Part shown: piece by piece, positions 25,752 to 33,480 of the stretch | Numbering within the stretch: the stretch's first letter is position 1 | Layout of the letters: every line of letters starts with the position of its first letter | Position numbers and translations under genes: made by a program | Source of the DNA: JALYNX01 sp040902845 | Lineage (GTDB): Bacteria; Actinomycetota; Acidimicrobiia; Spongiisociales; ZC4RG35 | Direction: 5' to 3' | Assembly (NCBI GenBank): GCA_040902845.1 | Contig: JBBDWM010000022.1 | Span: 43,497 to 107,496 of the forward strand | Length of the DNA stretch: 64,000 nucleotides | The notes under the pieces: generated by a model | Databases searched by the model: none | Seen by the model: the letters and a program-made list of their open reading frames with translations, nothing else | Told to the model about the DNA's origin: nothing

Positions 25752-27478
25752 CAGAGATATTGACCCGGAGAGACCTTCTCGATCATGCGGCTCTCATCAT
25801 CGCCACCCACCAGGGTGCGGACGTAGATGATTCGCTCGCCCTTCTTCCCCGACACCCGGGCCCAGTCGTCGGGATTGGTGGTGTTGGGCAAGTCCTCATG
25901 TTCCTTGAACTCCTGCTTGATCGCGGCGATCAAGTCTCCTTCACGAACCCCAGGAGTGCTACCGGCAATCTGACGTTTGATGGCGTCCTTCTTGGCGCGG
26001 CGGACGATGTTCTCGATCATCGCCCCCGAGGCGAAGTCCTTGAAGTAGAGGATCTCGCGGTCACCCGAGGCGTAGGTCACTTCGAGGAAGCGGTTCTCAT
26101 CAGATTCGCTGTACATGGCTTCCACTGTTGCAGTGATCATCTCCTGGATGAGCGCCTGCCGGTCGCCGTTCGCCTTGGTCAAAGACTCTTCGTCGAGGGG
26201 AGTCTTGTCGCTCAGGAAGATGCGAAAGATCTCACGTGCCGCGACGGTGTCGGGGCGATGGATCTTGATCTTCACATCGAGCCGGCCCGGCCGCAGGATT
26301 GCGGGATCGATCAGGTCCTCCCGGTTCGAGGCCCCGATCACCACGACGTTCTTCAGGGCTTCGACACCGTCGAGCTCGGAGAGAAGCTGGGGCACGATGG
26401 TCGATTCCACATCAGAGCTGATCCCGGTGCCTCTGGTCCGGAACAGGGAGTCCATCTCATCGAAGAACACGATGACCGGCACCCCCTCATCGGCCTTCTC
26501 CTTGGCCCGTTGGAAGATGAGCCGGATCTGACGCTCGGTCTCACCGACCCACTTGTTCAGCAGCTCCGGTCCTTTGATGTTCAAGAAATACGATCGGACA
26601 TCGGGGTTGCCGGTGCGCTCGGAAACCTTCTTGGCAAGACTGTTGGCCACCGCCTTGGCGATGAGGGTCTTGCCGCAACCGGGGGGGCCGTAGAGCAGGA
26701 TCCCCTTTGGGGGGTCCAGTTGATATTCGCGAAACAGGTCGCGATACATGTAGGGCAGCTCGACCGTGTCCCGAATTTGCTCGATCTGATCGGCCAGACC
26801 GCCCACGTCCTCGTAGGTGATGTCTGGGACTTCCTCCAGGACTAGTTCCTCGACCTCGGGACGCTCCATCTTCTCGACGACCAGCCCGGTCTTGGTGTCG
26901 ATTCGGACGTAGTCACCGGGTCGGAGCTTGATATCGCTCATCATGTCCGAGCGAGTTAGGACCTTCTCCTCGTCGGCGTGGGCGACGACCATGACTCGCC
27001 CGTCCTCCATCGGCTCTCGAACCCTGAGGACTTCACCTGCTGGCTCGAAGTGGCGGATGTCGATGATGTTGAACGCCTCGTTGAGAAGGACCTCCTGGCC
27101 TACCAGGAGCTTCTTGACTTCGACGTTGGGTTGGGCCGACACCCGCAGCTTGCGGCTGCCGGTGAGGATGTCGATCGTCCCGTCGTCGTTGACCCGGAGG
27201 ACGGTCCCGAAGTTGTTCGGTGGGGCTGTGAGCTTCTCGACCTCTTCTCGGAGCACCCCCAATTGCTCTCGCGCCTCTTCGAGAACGGCGGCCAGCTTGT
27301 CGTTTTGGGAGGTGGCTCGATCGAGACGCTCTCGGGTCCGGGTGACCTCGGTCTCGAGGTCCTCGATGCGACCCGGGTTGTCGCGTAGACGGCGGCGCAG
27401 AGCGGCGATCTCTTCCTCCAGCGCTGCGACTACCTCGCGCAGCTTGGCGGCATCGTCCGACCTACGTGCTTCGTCCAC
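25751..27478 (-). CDS. mpa: Proteasome-associated AAA+ ATPase Mpa/ARC
   Basis: A 575-aa ring unfoldase that captures pupylated proteins. Order: N-terminal coiled coil (about 10-85), OB domains (about 95-215), AAA+ domain with Walker A LLYGPPGCGKTLIAKA and Walker B VIVFFDEMDSLFRTRG, and C-terminal PGQYL, the docking tail (penultimate Tyr) that inserts into PrcA pockets. GTG start at 27478 with AGGAGG 6 nt before. A promoter-like TATACT lies 33 nt upstream. First gene of the proteasome unit. Confidence 0.97.
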   Translation of the reverse strand: MDEARRSDDAAKLREVVAALEEEIAALRRRLRDNPGRIEDLETEVTRTRERLDRATSQNDKLAAVLEEAREQLGVLREEVEKLTAPPNNFGTVLRVNDDGTIDILTGSRKLRVSAQPNVEVKKLLVGQEVLLNEAFNIIDIRHFEPAGEVLRVREPMEDGRVMVVAHADEEKVLTRSDMMSDIKLRPGDYVRIDTKTGLVVEKMERPEVEELVLEEVPDITYEDVGGLADQIEQIRDTVELPYMYRDLFREYQLDPPKGILLYGPPGCGKTLIAKAVANSLAKKVSERTGNPDVRSYFLNIKGPELLNKWVGETERQIRLIFQRAKEKADEGVPVIVFFDEMDSLFRTRGTGISSDVESTIVPQLLSELDGVEALKNVVVIGASNREDLIDPAILRPGRLDVKIKIHRPDTVAAREIFRIFLSDKTPLDEESLTKANGDRQALIQEMITATVEAMYSESDENRFLEVTYASGDREILYFKDFASGAMIENIVRRAKKDAIKRQIAGSTPGVREGDLIAAIKQEFKEHEDLPNTTNPDDWARVSGKKGERIIYVRTLVGGDDESRMIEKVSPGQYL

Positions 27479-27510
27479 TGGCTTCCTCCTGGCTTGGTCG
27501 CCCTACGAGC

Positions 27511-27516
27511 AGTATA
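27511..27516 (-). promoter_or_regulatory. Candidate -10 element of the mpa-dop-pup-prcBA unit
   Basis: TATACT on the minus strand within TTCGTATACTGCTCG, 33 nt upstream of the mpa GTG. The 96-bp gap to the trmI stop gives room for a promoter. A convincing -35 is not seen. Confidence 0.45.
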
Positions 27517-27574
27517 CGAATGGCTGTCCATAGTTCTTCGGGTTCCTCGGAGCATCGCTGAAGTGCTTAGACAC

Positions 27575-28363
27575 TCATGTTCCGGGTGCCGGCTCGATCC
27601 TTCTCATGAAGGTCAGAAACCCGGTGTGCCCGATCATCGAATGCTCGGGGCGCACCGAGCGCCCGGCGACGTTCCAGTCACGAAACAGGAACTCCTTGAC
27701 CTCGATCTCGGCGAACCGACCGCTCTGGGTCGCTCGTTCCACCAGATTTTGGACTTGAGGGACGGTTGGCAGGAAGGCGCAGAACACCCCGCCTGACGGC
27801 TGATGCTCGGCTGCCACCTCCATCGTGTGCCATGGCTCGGGTAGATCGAGGATGATCCGGTCCGGCCGAACGGCCGCCACGTGCTCGGAGACCTCGCCGA
27901 TGACGAGCTCGAGATTGGCCGGAACCTCCCCGAACCAGCGCTCCATCGTCTGTCGGGCGTGTGCCGCGTGGTCCTCACGGATCTCAACGCTGACCACCCG
28001 CCCTTGGGGCCCTACCGCCCGGGTGAGGCCGAGGGTGAGCGCTCCCGAGCCGGTGCCCGCCTCGAGCACTGTCATCCCCGGCGCCACGTCGGCGTAGACC
28101 AGGATCGGGCCCAGGTCCTTGGGATAGACCACCTGGGCCCCGCGCTTCATCTTCAGGACGAAGTCGGCGAGCCTGGGGCGTAACAGGAGCAGAAGCCCGC
28201 CGCTGGAGGACTCGACCCACGAACCGTCTCCTTTGCCGATAAGCTCGGTGTGTGGGATCGCCCCCTGGTGGTATTGAAAAGTCCGGCCCGGGTCGAGCTT
28301 CAAGAGGAAGTGTCGGCCTTTGGAGTCGATGAGGAGTGCGGGGTCACCCGCCTCGAAACTCAT
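27575..28363 (-). CDS. trmI: tRNA (adenine-58-N1)-methyltransferase TrmI
   Basis: 262 aa from the ATG at 28363 (MSFEAGDPALLIDSKGRHFL), which overlaps the preceding 31-aa gene as ATGA. An N-terminal beta domain is followed by a Rossmann domain: VYPKDLGPILVYADVAPG, TVLEAGTGSGALTLGLTRAV (SAM site) and DRIILDLPEPWHTMEVAAEH. In mycobacteria the homologue (Rv2118c) likewise sits next to mpa. The longer ORF N-terminus to 28579 crosses the divergent gene and is rejected. Confidence 0.94.
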   Translation of the reverse strand: MSFEAGDPALLIDSKGRHFLLKLDPGRTFQYHQGAIPHTELIGKGDGSWVESSSGGLLLLLRPRLADFVLKMKRGAQVVYPKDLGPILVYADVAPGMTVLEAGTGSGALTLGLTRAVGPQGRVVSVEIREDHAAHARQTMERWFGEVPANLELVIGEVSEHVAAVRPDRIILDLPEPWHTMEVAAEHQPSGGVFCAFLPTVPQVQNLVERATQSGRFAEIEVKEFLFRDWNVAGRSVRPEHSMIGHTGFLTFMRRIEPAPGT

Positions 28364-28455
28364 ACGATGATGGCGATCACCGAGACGATGAGACCGAGCA
28401 CCATCGAGACGACTACTACCCAGATGATGATCTGAACGAGTTTCTTGTTTTGCAT
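28360..28455 (-). CDS. 31-aa single-pass membrane peptide
   Basis: Codes for MQNKKLVQIIIWVVVVSMVLGLIVSVIAIIV (given here only to locate it: a short basic N-terminus MQNKK, then one hydrophobic helix filling residues 8-31). Stop TGA overlaps the trmI ATG (ATGA), which supports real translation. There is no strong Shine-Dalgarno. Size, basic head and helix resemble the stressosome-linked Prli42/DUF4044 peptides of Firmicutes, but I cannot show homology. Too short for ordinary gene finders. Confidence 0.6.
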   Translation of the reverse strand: MQNKKLVQIIIWVVVVSMVLGLIVSVIAIIV

Positions 28456-28496
28456 GGTGGTTGAATGACTTTCTTTCGAGGAGCAACGCTAGACAG

Positions 28497-28766
28497 ATGA
28501 AACGTCTCATTGATTGGTTGGTCGGGTCCCAGAACTGGGGAGCGGCAGGCCTCAGCAGAAGTCTGCGCGGCCTGCGCAAGGGAGATCAGCGTGATCTCTA
28601 CCTCGGGCTTGGCCTGGCTGCCGTCTCGTTTCTCCGTCGCACCGCCCCCCGCAAGCAGCTTGTCTATCGCCGCACGGTCCCCGAGGGTTCGGCCATCGTC
28701 ATCCACAACCGCCGCCACGGCGCCCCCAAAATCAAGGTAATCAAACCCAAGAGCCGTAATCCGTGA
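28497..28766 (+). CDS. Small basic hypothetical protein
   Basis: 89 aa from the ATG at 28497 (MKRLIDWLVGSQNWGAAGLS), GAGGAG about 13 nt upstream. Basic throughout, with a weak hydrophobic stretch LYLGLGLAAVSFL and a Lys-rich tail (KIKVIKPKSRNP). It diverges from the 31-aa membrane peptide with only 41 bp between starts. I do not recognise the family; the YRRTVPEGSAIVI stretch suggests a small beta domain. Confidence 0.55.
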   Translation: MKRLIDWLVGSQNWGAAGLSRSLRGLRKGDQRDLYLGLGLAAVSFLRRTAPRKQLVYRRTVPEGSAIVIHNRRHGAPKIKVIKPKSRNP

Positions 28767-28825
28767 TCCGTGATCCGTTATCCGTTTGGGATGAACGGGA
28801 TACGGAGAACGGAAAGCGGAGAACG

Positions 28826-28840
28826 GCGGCCGAAGGCCGC
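28826..28840. terminator. Short GC hairpin between convergent genes
   Basis: GCGGCC, loop GAA, GGCCGC, placed between the plus-strand stop at 28766 and the minus-strand stop at 28843. It is preceded by a tandem ATCCGT-type repeat (about 28754-28786: four near-copies of ATCCGTG/TT). It could terminate in both directions. Confidence 0.45.
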
Positions 28841-28842
28841 AG

Positions 28843-29037
28843 TCAGACCCGGTAGACCTCGACCAGGGTCTTGTTGCGGGAACCGCGCCGGCGGCCGAAG
28901 AAGAACGCAATCGCTACCACAAGGGCGATGGCCACCCCGGCCAGGACCGCAGTGTCTCTTGCCGACTCCTTGGTCTCCTCGATGGCATCGACTATCTGGC
29001 GGGCCTTGGCCTCGAGGTCATCCCTGCTGATCGTCAC
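28843..29037 (-). CDS. Small single-pass membrane protein
   Basis: 64 aa from the GTG at 29037 (VTISRDDLEAKARQIVDAI). It has a charged N-terminal helix, one transmembrane helix (AVLAGVAIALVVAIAFFFG), then a basic anchor GRRRGSRNK. It overlaps the upstream Holin-X-like gene by 20 nt, so it is probably co-translated. This two-gene pairing with a phage-holin-like protein is frequent in actinobacteria; its function is unknown. Confidence 0.65.
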   Translation of the reverse strand: MTISRDDLEAKARQIVDAIEETKESARDTAVLAGVAIALVVAIAFFFGRRRGSRNKTLVEVYRV

Positions 29038-29326
29038 TCTGCATCCTCCAGACGACGAGCCCGGCCGCTCCCGCGGCACCAAGTGCGGTCAAGAAGCGGG
29101 CCAGCACCTCATACCACTCCCCCTCCGGGAGCCAGAGCCGCAAACCGCTGAATAGGCCGAGAACCAGGAAGAAGGCACCAAGTGAGACGACCATCGCCCC
29201 GCCGATGCCCATGCTGGCGTGTTTGCCGAGGGCCTTGGCCGGCTCGATCGTCTCCTGTCGCAAGTACTCCCGCGACATGTCGATGAGCTCGGTGGCGAGC
29301 TGTGGGATCTCCTGGGGACTTGGCAT
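29018..29326 (-). CDS. Holin-X (holin superfamily III)-like membrane protein
   Basis: 102 aa, with an N-terminal amphipathic helix (ATELIDMSREYLRQETIEPAK) followed by two transmembrane helices (GGAMVVSLGAFFLVLGLFSG; FLTALGAAGAAGLVVW). This matches the actinobacterial DUF1469/Holin-X layout. Despite the name these are chromosomal envelope proteins of unclear function, and nothing phage-like surrounds it. Confidence 0.75.
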   Translation of the reverse strand: MPSPQEIPQLATELIDMSREYLRQETIEPAKALGKHASMGIGGAMVVSLGAFFLVLGLFSGLRLWLPEGEWYEVLARFLTALGAAGAAGLVVWRMQSDDQQG

Positions 29327-29386
29327 CGCTCGATGAGGCTAACAAAGGGTGGAAAGAGTGCCACCCGCCGTTAGGGTGCCCTTCCT

Positions 29387-30673
29387 GTGAGCTTTGTCCG
29401 CACGCTGACCTCCCTGGGCCCGCGATACCGCGCATTGTGGATCGGTCAGACGATCAGCCAGTTCGGGACCTATGTCGCCTTCCTCACTCTCCCCTTCCTG
29501 GTCTTGCACATTCATGAACAAACGGGGACGGGGTCGACACTCGATTTTGCTGTCACCTACGCATTGGAGACGGCTCCAACCGTCCTCGTGGGCCTCGTGG
29601 CCGGCGTCCTCCTCGATCGTTGGAATCTTCGCCCGGTGATGATCGCGACCGACCTGGCTCGAGCCTCAGCCTTCTTCTATTTGGCGGCAAACCTCGATTC
29701 GTATGGGATCGGAACCGTGTTCATCCTGGCGTTCCTGGTCGGGTCGATGACGACCCTCTTCGACGGGGCGCTCTACACCATCATCCCCGCCCTGGTGCCC
29801 AAGGAGCGTCTGGCGGATGCCAACGGCTTCGTCGCGGCCAGCCAACAGGCCAACTTCGCGCTGGGCCCACTGGCGGCGGGTGTTTTTGCGGCCACTACCG
29901 GCACCCCGGCAGTCGGGCTCTTCATCAACGGGTTCACCTTCGTGATCTCGGCGATCAGCCTGATATGGGTGGGCCGGGTCCAACACCACCGTCGCCCGGA
30001 TGACGAGAGGGGCGCCTTTTTCACCGAGGCAGCCAACGGGATCCGTTTCCTTTGGGCCGAGCCCAGGCTGCGGATCACAACCATTGCCGCAGTCATCCCC
30101 AACTTCGTCATCGGCTTCATCGAGGCCACCTTCGTGGTCCTCGCCGCCGACGTCCTCCTGGCCTCTTCGGAAACCGAGATCGGGATTCTCATGGCATCCC
30201 TCGGAGTGGGTGGTGTTGTCGGAGCATTGGCGGCTCCACGCATCATCAGCTCGTTTGGTCTGGGCAAGACATTGGTCTTGGGCATGGGCGTCACCGGGAT
30301 CGCGTTGTTCTCAGTGATGTTCACCAGCTACGGCATCCTCGCTATCGGTCTCCAGGTGGGATGGATGGTTGGAGTGTCGGTCATCAATGTGCCACTGGCC
30401 ACCATCCGCCAGCATTACGCCCCGCCGAGCATGATGGGACGGGTGATCACCGCCAGCCGGGCAATTGGCTGGGCAACGCTTCCTATCGGAGCCCTGGTCG
30501 GGGGCTGGCTCGGCTCCAGCGAGGAGACCTATCCCTGGGTGGCCAGGATGTTCCCAGTTCTCCTGCTCGGAACCGCCCTCTGGCTATACACCACTGTGGT
30601 GTGGAAAGACACGTTTGGTCCGGGATACGGCGGCAAGCACGAGAGACCCGTGGAGCGACCGACTGGGGTCTGA
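29387..30673 (+). CDS. Major facilitator superfamily exporter
   Basis: 428 aa with about 12 hydrophobic helices. It begins GPRYRALWIGQTISQFGTYV, and the loop 2-3 motif region is GVLLDRWNLRPVMIATDLAR (motif A-like D-R-x(4)-P). This pattern is typical of the MFS_3/EntS-type drug and siderophore exporters. GTG start at 29387. A TAGGGT box about 9 nt upstream suggests a near-leaderless message. It diverges from the Holin-X gene. Substrate unknown. Confidence 0.88.
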   Translation: MSFVRTLTSLGPRYRALWIGQTISQFGTYVAFLTLPFLVLHIHEQTGTGSTLDFAVTYALETAPTVLVGLVAGVLLDRWNLRPVMIATDLARASAFFYLAANLDSYGIGTVFILAFLVGSMTTLFDGALYTIIPALVPKERLADANGFVAASQQANFALGPLAAGVFAATTGTPAVGLFINGFTFVISAISLIWVGRVQHHRRPDDERGAFFTEAANGIRFLWAEPRLRITTIAAVIPNFVIGFIEATFVVLAADVLLASSETEIGILMASLGVGGVVGALAAPRIISSFGLGKTLVLGMGVTGIALFSVMFTSYGILAIGLQVGWMVGVSVINVPLATIRQHYAPPSMMGRVITASRAIGWATLPIGALVGGWLGSSEETYPWVARMFPVLLLGTALWLYTTVVWKDTFGPGYGGKHERPVERPTGV

Positions 30674-30706
30674 CTCGCGGGCAACCGTCGGCAGATCAAC
30701 AAGCTC

Positions 30707-30955
30707 TCAGGGTATCTCGATTTCGACGATGGTTGAGGTCTCGTCAGTGGGGTAGGACGTAGTCGTAGTCAAATATGTCGGCGTCGTGTCGATGACGACA
30801 GTCGACGATGCCGGGGTCACAGATGTTGGCACTTCCACGTCAACACCGAAGCGGAACACTTGGAGCACACCACCGTCAACGTCGAGCGCGGCCGCGGAGG
30901 CCAGGACGAGACCACTGAGCACAACCGCCAAGCCGAACAGAAGCAGTCGTCTCAT
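30707..30955 (-). CDS. Small secreted protein, Thr/Ser-rich tail (putative substrate of adjacent signal peptidase)
   Basis: 82 aa: signal peptide MRRLLLFGLAVVLSGLVLAS, then AAALDVDGGVLQVF and a low-complexity Thr/Ser/Val tail (PTYLTTTTSYPTDETST). The stretch around the cleavage region, SAAALDVDGGVLQ, closely matches SAAALGVNGGAIQ of the protein at 32560-32958. The ATG overlaps the signal peptidase stop as ATGA, so it is translationally coupled to that enzyme. I infer it is a dedicated secreted substrate; the molecular function is unknown. Confidence 0.65.
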   Translation of the reverse strand: MRRLLLFGLAVVLSGLVLASAAALDVDGGVLQVFRFGVDVEVPTSVTPASSTVVIDTTPTYLTTTTSYPTDETSTIVEIEIP

Positions 30956-32541
30956 TCACCGGGCTCGTTGCGAGTGTATAGGTGGTATTGGTAGGTCACG
31001 GAACCGTCGGGCACGAAGAACCAATGCTCACTAGACGACCGCTGGTCGTAGAACACCATCTGCTCGGACTGACGGGCGAGTCGAGCAAGGTCGGCCATCG
31101 ACGACACGTCCACCGAGCGTGTTCCGTTTGGCATGGTCCCCGTCACCGGCACGATGAGCGATGAATAGCGCAGGTGGATCTTCGCCACCTCTCCCTTGCC
31201 GATTCGCCGTCGAACCCCAGCCAAATAGATGCCACCACCAATCAGAAGCATCACAAGCAAAGCACCCGCGAGGGCACGTGCCGATCGCAGCGGCACGGAG
31301 ACCCCGAAGCCCTCGATATCGTTGGCAACCGAGGCCTGCTCCGACTCGGTGACCGTCTCGGACACGACCAGGTCGTTATTGATCAAGAGCAAGGTGTCTC
31401 TCAATTCCATCGGTAGGTCCGCAACAAAAACCTCGCGCGCGGAGCCGGCGGTTTCGCCTTCGAGGCTGACCCGTGCCACCACCTCCAGCTGGTACAACCC
31501 CGGCACAAAACCGGTCTGTTCCTCTGCCCGGGCCACAATCGCCAGGATCCGATCCATCTCGACCGAGAAGCCCGCCGACGCCACCCGCCCGTTGAACTCT
31601 TGAGCTGGCAATAGGGAGATTGTCCGGGTCCAGAGGCCCTCTCCAGCACCGATGCGCATCTCGGCCGCAAGCGTCCCTCGCACTCCTAGAGGGGGCGGCG
31701 AAGCCAACTCGTAGCGGAATTCGATCTGCAGATCCTCCAACAGCTGGGTGTAGATCGGAGTTGGGTCGGATCCGTTGGAAGGCGAGCTGATGATCTCCGA
31801 GTCATAGACAACGGAGCTCGACACCTGGGCGGTGTAGGCGAACTCGCCGGTGTGCTCGAACTCGATCCGTTCGATTGTGTCCATCCGCTGTAGGGGACGC
31901 AGCATGAGGTAAGTGGTGGCGCCCGCGAGCAGAAGCGCCGTCGTTCCCAGGACCAGCAAGGTCGTTCCCGCTCCCCGCATCGGGGCGACCCTGTTCACGG
32001 ACTGGGGCTTGCTCCGGGAGCCCTCCGCGGCGTGGGCTCCTCGTCGTTTTCGCCTCCGTCGAGGGCTCCACACCATCAAGGACCCCAGGCCACCGATCAT
32101 GACGCCGAACAACGCCGGACTGCCGGTGACCCTCTGCACCCAACGACCGGCCTCTGGGACCTGAGCGAAATGTTTGCCGACGATGTCGTCCTTGATGGGA
32201 TGCCATGGATCCGGGTTCTCTTTGTTGTCGCCTTGCATGACGAAGCCCTCCTCCGCCGACCCCCCGACGATGCGGTGAATCACCAGGCCACGACCGGTCT
32301 CGAAGGCAACGATCTCACCGACGGCGTAGTCGCCCCGGCGAACCACGACCAGATCCCCATCGAAGTACGTGGGGCTCATGCTGTTGCCGGTAACGATGAC
32401 ATAGGAGGTGGCCCCCCCCACCGTCGTCGGGGCGAACACGACGAGAAAGGCCACCGCCAGGAGCAGACTGGCCAGCCATCGAATCGGTCGGGTCTTCAGG
32501 TTTCTCATCATCTGAAGGAGAGAGCCGGGCGATGAGCTCAT
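30952..32541 (-). CDS. ER/SipW-type signal peptidase I fused to a DUF5305-like domain
   Basis: 529 aa. Residues about 20-150 form a signal peptidase: a transmembrane helix, catalytic Ser54 in VTGNSMSPTYFDGDLVVV, His89 in LVIHRIVGG (a His in place of the bacterial Lys, as in ER/SipW/archaeal enzymes), and Asp103 in VMQGDNKENPDPW. A basic RRRRKRR stretch follows a second helix. Residues about 190-440 hold an extracytoplasmic beta-rich region between two more helices (EFAYTAQVSSSVVYDSE onward) that resembles DUF5305. ATG at 32541 has AGGAG 7 nt upstream and lies inside a perfect palindrome. Flanked by two small secreted proteins. Confidence 0.8.
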   Translation of the reverse strand: MSSSPGSLLQMMRNLKTRPIRWLASLLLAVAFLVVFAPTTVGGATSYVIVTGNSMSPTYFDGDLVVVRRGDYAVGEIVAFETGRGLVIHRIVGGSAEEGFVMQGDNKENPDPWHPIKDDIVGKHFAQVPEAGRWVQRVTGSPALFGVMIGGLGSLMVWSPRRRRKRRGAHAAEGSRSKPQSVNRVAPMRGAGTTLLVLGTTALLLAGATTYLMLRPLQRMDTIERIEFEHTGEFAYTAQVSSSVVYDSEIISSPSNGSDPTPIYTQLLEDLQIEFRYELASPPPLGVRGTLAAEMRIGAGEGLWTRTISLLPAQEFNGRVASAGFSVEMDRILAIVARAEEQTGFVPGLYQLEVVARVSLEGETAGSAREVFVADLPMELRDTLLLINNDLVVSETVTESEQASVANDIEGFGVSVPLRSARALAGALLVMLLIGGGIYLAGVRRRIGKGEVAKIHLRYSSLIVPVTGTMPNGTRSVDVSSMADLARLARQSEQMVFYDQRSSSEHWFFVPDGSVTYQYHLYTRNEPGE

Positions 32542-32551
32542 CGCCCGGCTC
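32522..32551. promoter_or_regulatory. Perfect 30-bp palindrome over the signal-peptidase start codon
   Basis: GAGCCGGGCGATGAG (32522-32536) followed immediately by its exact complement. The peptidase ATG is at 32541-32539, inside the palindrome, and the upstream stop is at 32560. In RNA it would form a very strong stem hiding the start codon, or act as an attenuator between substrate and protease genes. DNA binding by a dimeric repressor is the alternative. Confidence 0.7.
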
Positions 32552-32559
32552 CTGACTCC

Positions 32560-32958
32560 TCAGCTGCCGTTCGGTCCCTCGATGAACACGTGGATATCGT
32601 TGATCTCCGCGGCCGAGTAGCCACCAGGGATCGACACCACCACCTGGCCTGCGCCGGTGTGGGCGGCCAGCAGCGGGTCGACAGAGCCGCTGGCGATCGT
32701 GAGCCCGTCATCCGTAACCCTGACGAACAGGGTGTTGCCCTGGCAGGCGTCGCTGATCCCACCGATCCTCACCGAGTACACCTTGCCATCGTCGGTCTCG
32801 AGACCCCATCCCAGGACCTGGACACCGTCCGGGTCACAGGTCAGGGTCAGATCCTCACCGGCCTGAATTGCCCCGCCGTTCACTCCCAGGGCCGCCGCCG
32901 AGCCGATAGCCAATGCGGACAATGCACCTACTGCGAGTAGCGCCAACATGCGCCTCAT
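32560..32958 (-). CDS. Secreted protein with SipW-substrate-like signal peptide
   Basis: 132 aa. Signal peptide MRRMLALLAVGALSALAIGS then AAALGVNGGAIQAGEDLTLTC; the mature region has two Cys (LTCDPDG and DACQGN), probably a disulfide, and a beta-sandwich-like pattern (VLGWGLETDDGKVYSVRIGG). AAGGAGG precedes the ATG. Same N-terminal block as the protein at 30707-30955. First gene of a three-gene unit with the signal peptidase fusion. It looks like a small surface or matrix protein; family not recognised. Confidence 0.72.
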   Translation of the reverse strand: MRRMLALLAVGALSALAIGSAAALGVNGGAIQAGEDLTLTCDPDGVQVLGWGLETDDGKVYSVRIGGISDACQGNTLFVRVTDDGLTIASGSVDPLLAAHTGAGQVVVSIPGGYSAAEINDIHVFIEGPNGS

Positions 32959-32967
32959 CGCTACCTC

Positions 32968-33009
32968 CTTCAGTTGGCCAGCTATGCGCTGGTTGGATCC
33001 CGACTGAAG
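32968..33009 (-). promoter_or_regulatory. Leader hairpin adjoining the ribosome-binding site
   Basis: On the minus strand: CTTCAGT ... CCAACCAGC GCATA GCTGGCCA ACTGAAG, i.e. an outer 7-bp and an inner 5-bp complementary pair. The 3' arm ACTGAAG runs directly into the Shine-Dalgarno AAGGAGG of the secreted-protein gene, so folding could limit ribosome access. Placed by complementarity only. Confidence 0.45.
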
Positions 33010-33480
33010 TGGCAGCGACCACCACCGACAGTGAGAATGCCGGTATGATCTGATCTTGCGTGGAACCCGTTCAGTCGGGTTTGCGTCGGGTCTTGGGAGA
33101 GCTATCTCGCAAGACCCACTACGTGTAGGTGATTCGGACTCTGCTCACCTCCCTTCGTCGTCGGCACGACGAGACTGCGGAAGTGGTGCCAAGAAGCTTT
33201 GTCGCGTTCGAGAAAATGACGGCCCGCACTGCCCCCCTCGAGGGTCAGCGTGTTGCTTTATCAGCTCAAATGCGAAGGCCTCCAAGACCCCACATTTCCA
33301 CACGCTGTGGATAACTCGTCGAACCTTACGCCTTTGAGACAGACCGTGCAGCGACCGACTATTTGATCCGCGCGCAGGGTGGTGGACCGGTCGGCTTCTT
33401 GCCGGTCCAGCACCTCTGATCATTCCTTCTTTAGGGTAAAAACAGGGGCGTAGCGCCGACAGAGAATTACGGTTCGGATC
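33010..33480. other. Non-coding stretch
   Basis: About 470 bases without a convincing gene between the divergent secreted-protein and ThuA-like genes. An ORF at 33056-33337 is Cys/Arg-rich, has no ribosome-binding site and looks spurious. A hairpin with an 8-bp stem, TGGACCGG (33383-33390) and CCGGTCCA (33402-33409), lies 70 bp before the ThuA start. A TATGAT box at 33044-33049 points rightward. Confidence 0.5.

Noticed and set aside
28416..28910. Minus-strand ORF of 164 aa
   Set aside because: Antisense to the 89-aa plus-strand gene and the 31-aa peptide; composition is random.
29018..29326. Holin-like protein as a sign of a lysis cassette
   Set aside because: No endolysin or phage genes nearby; the Holin-X domain is common in actinobacterial chromosomes.
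33056..33337. Plus-strand ORF of 93 aa
   Set aside because: No ribosome-binding site, Cys/Arg-rich random composition and an equal ORF in another frame; treated as non-coding.
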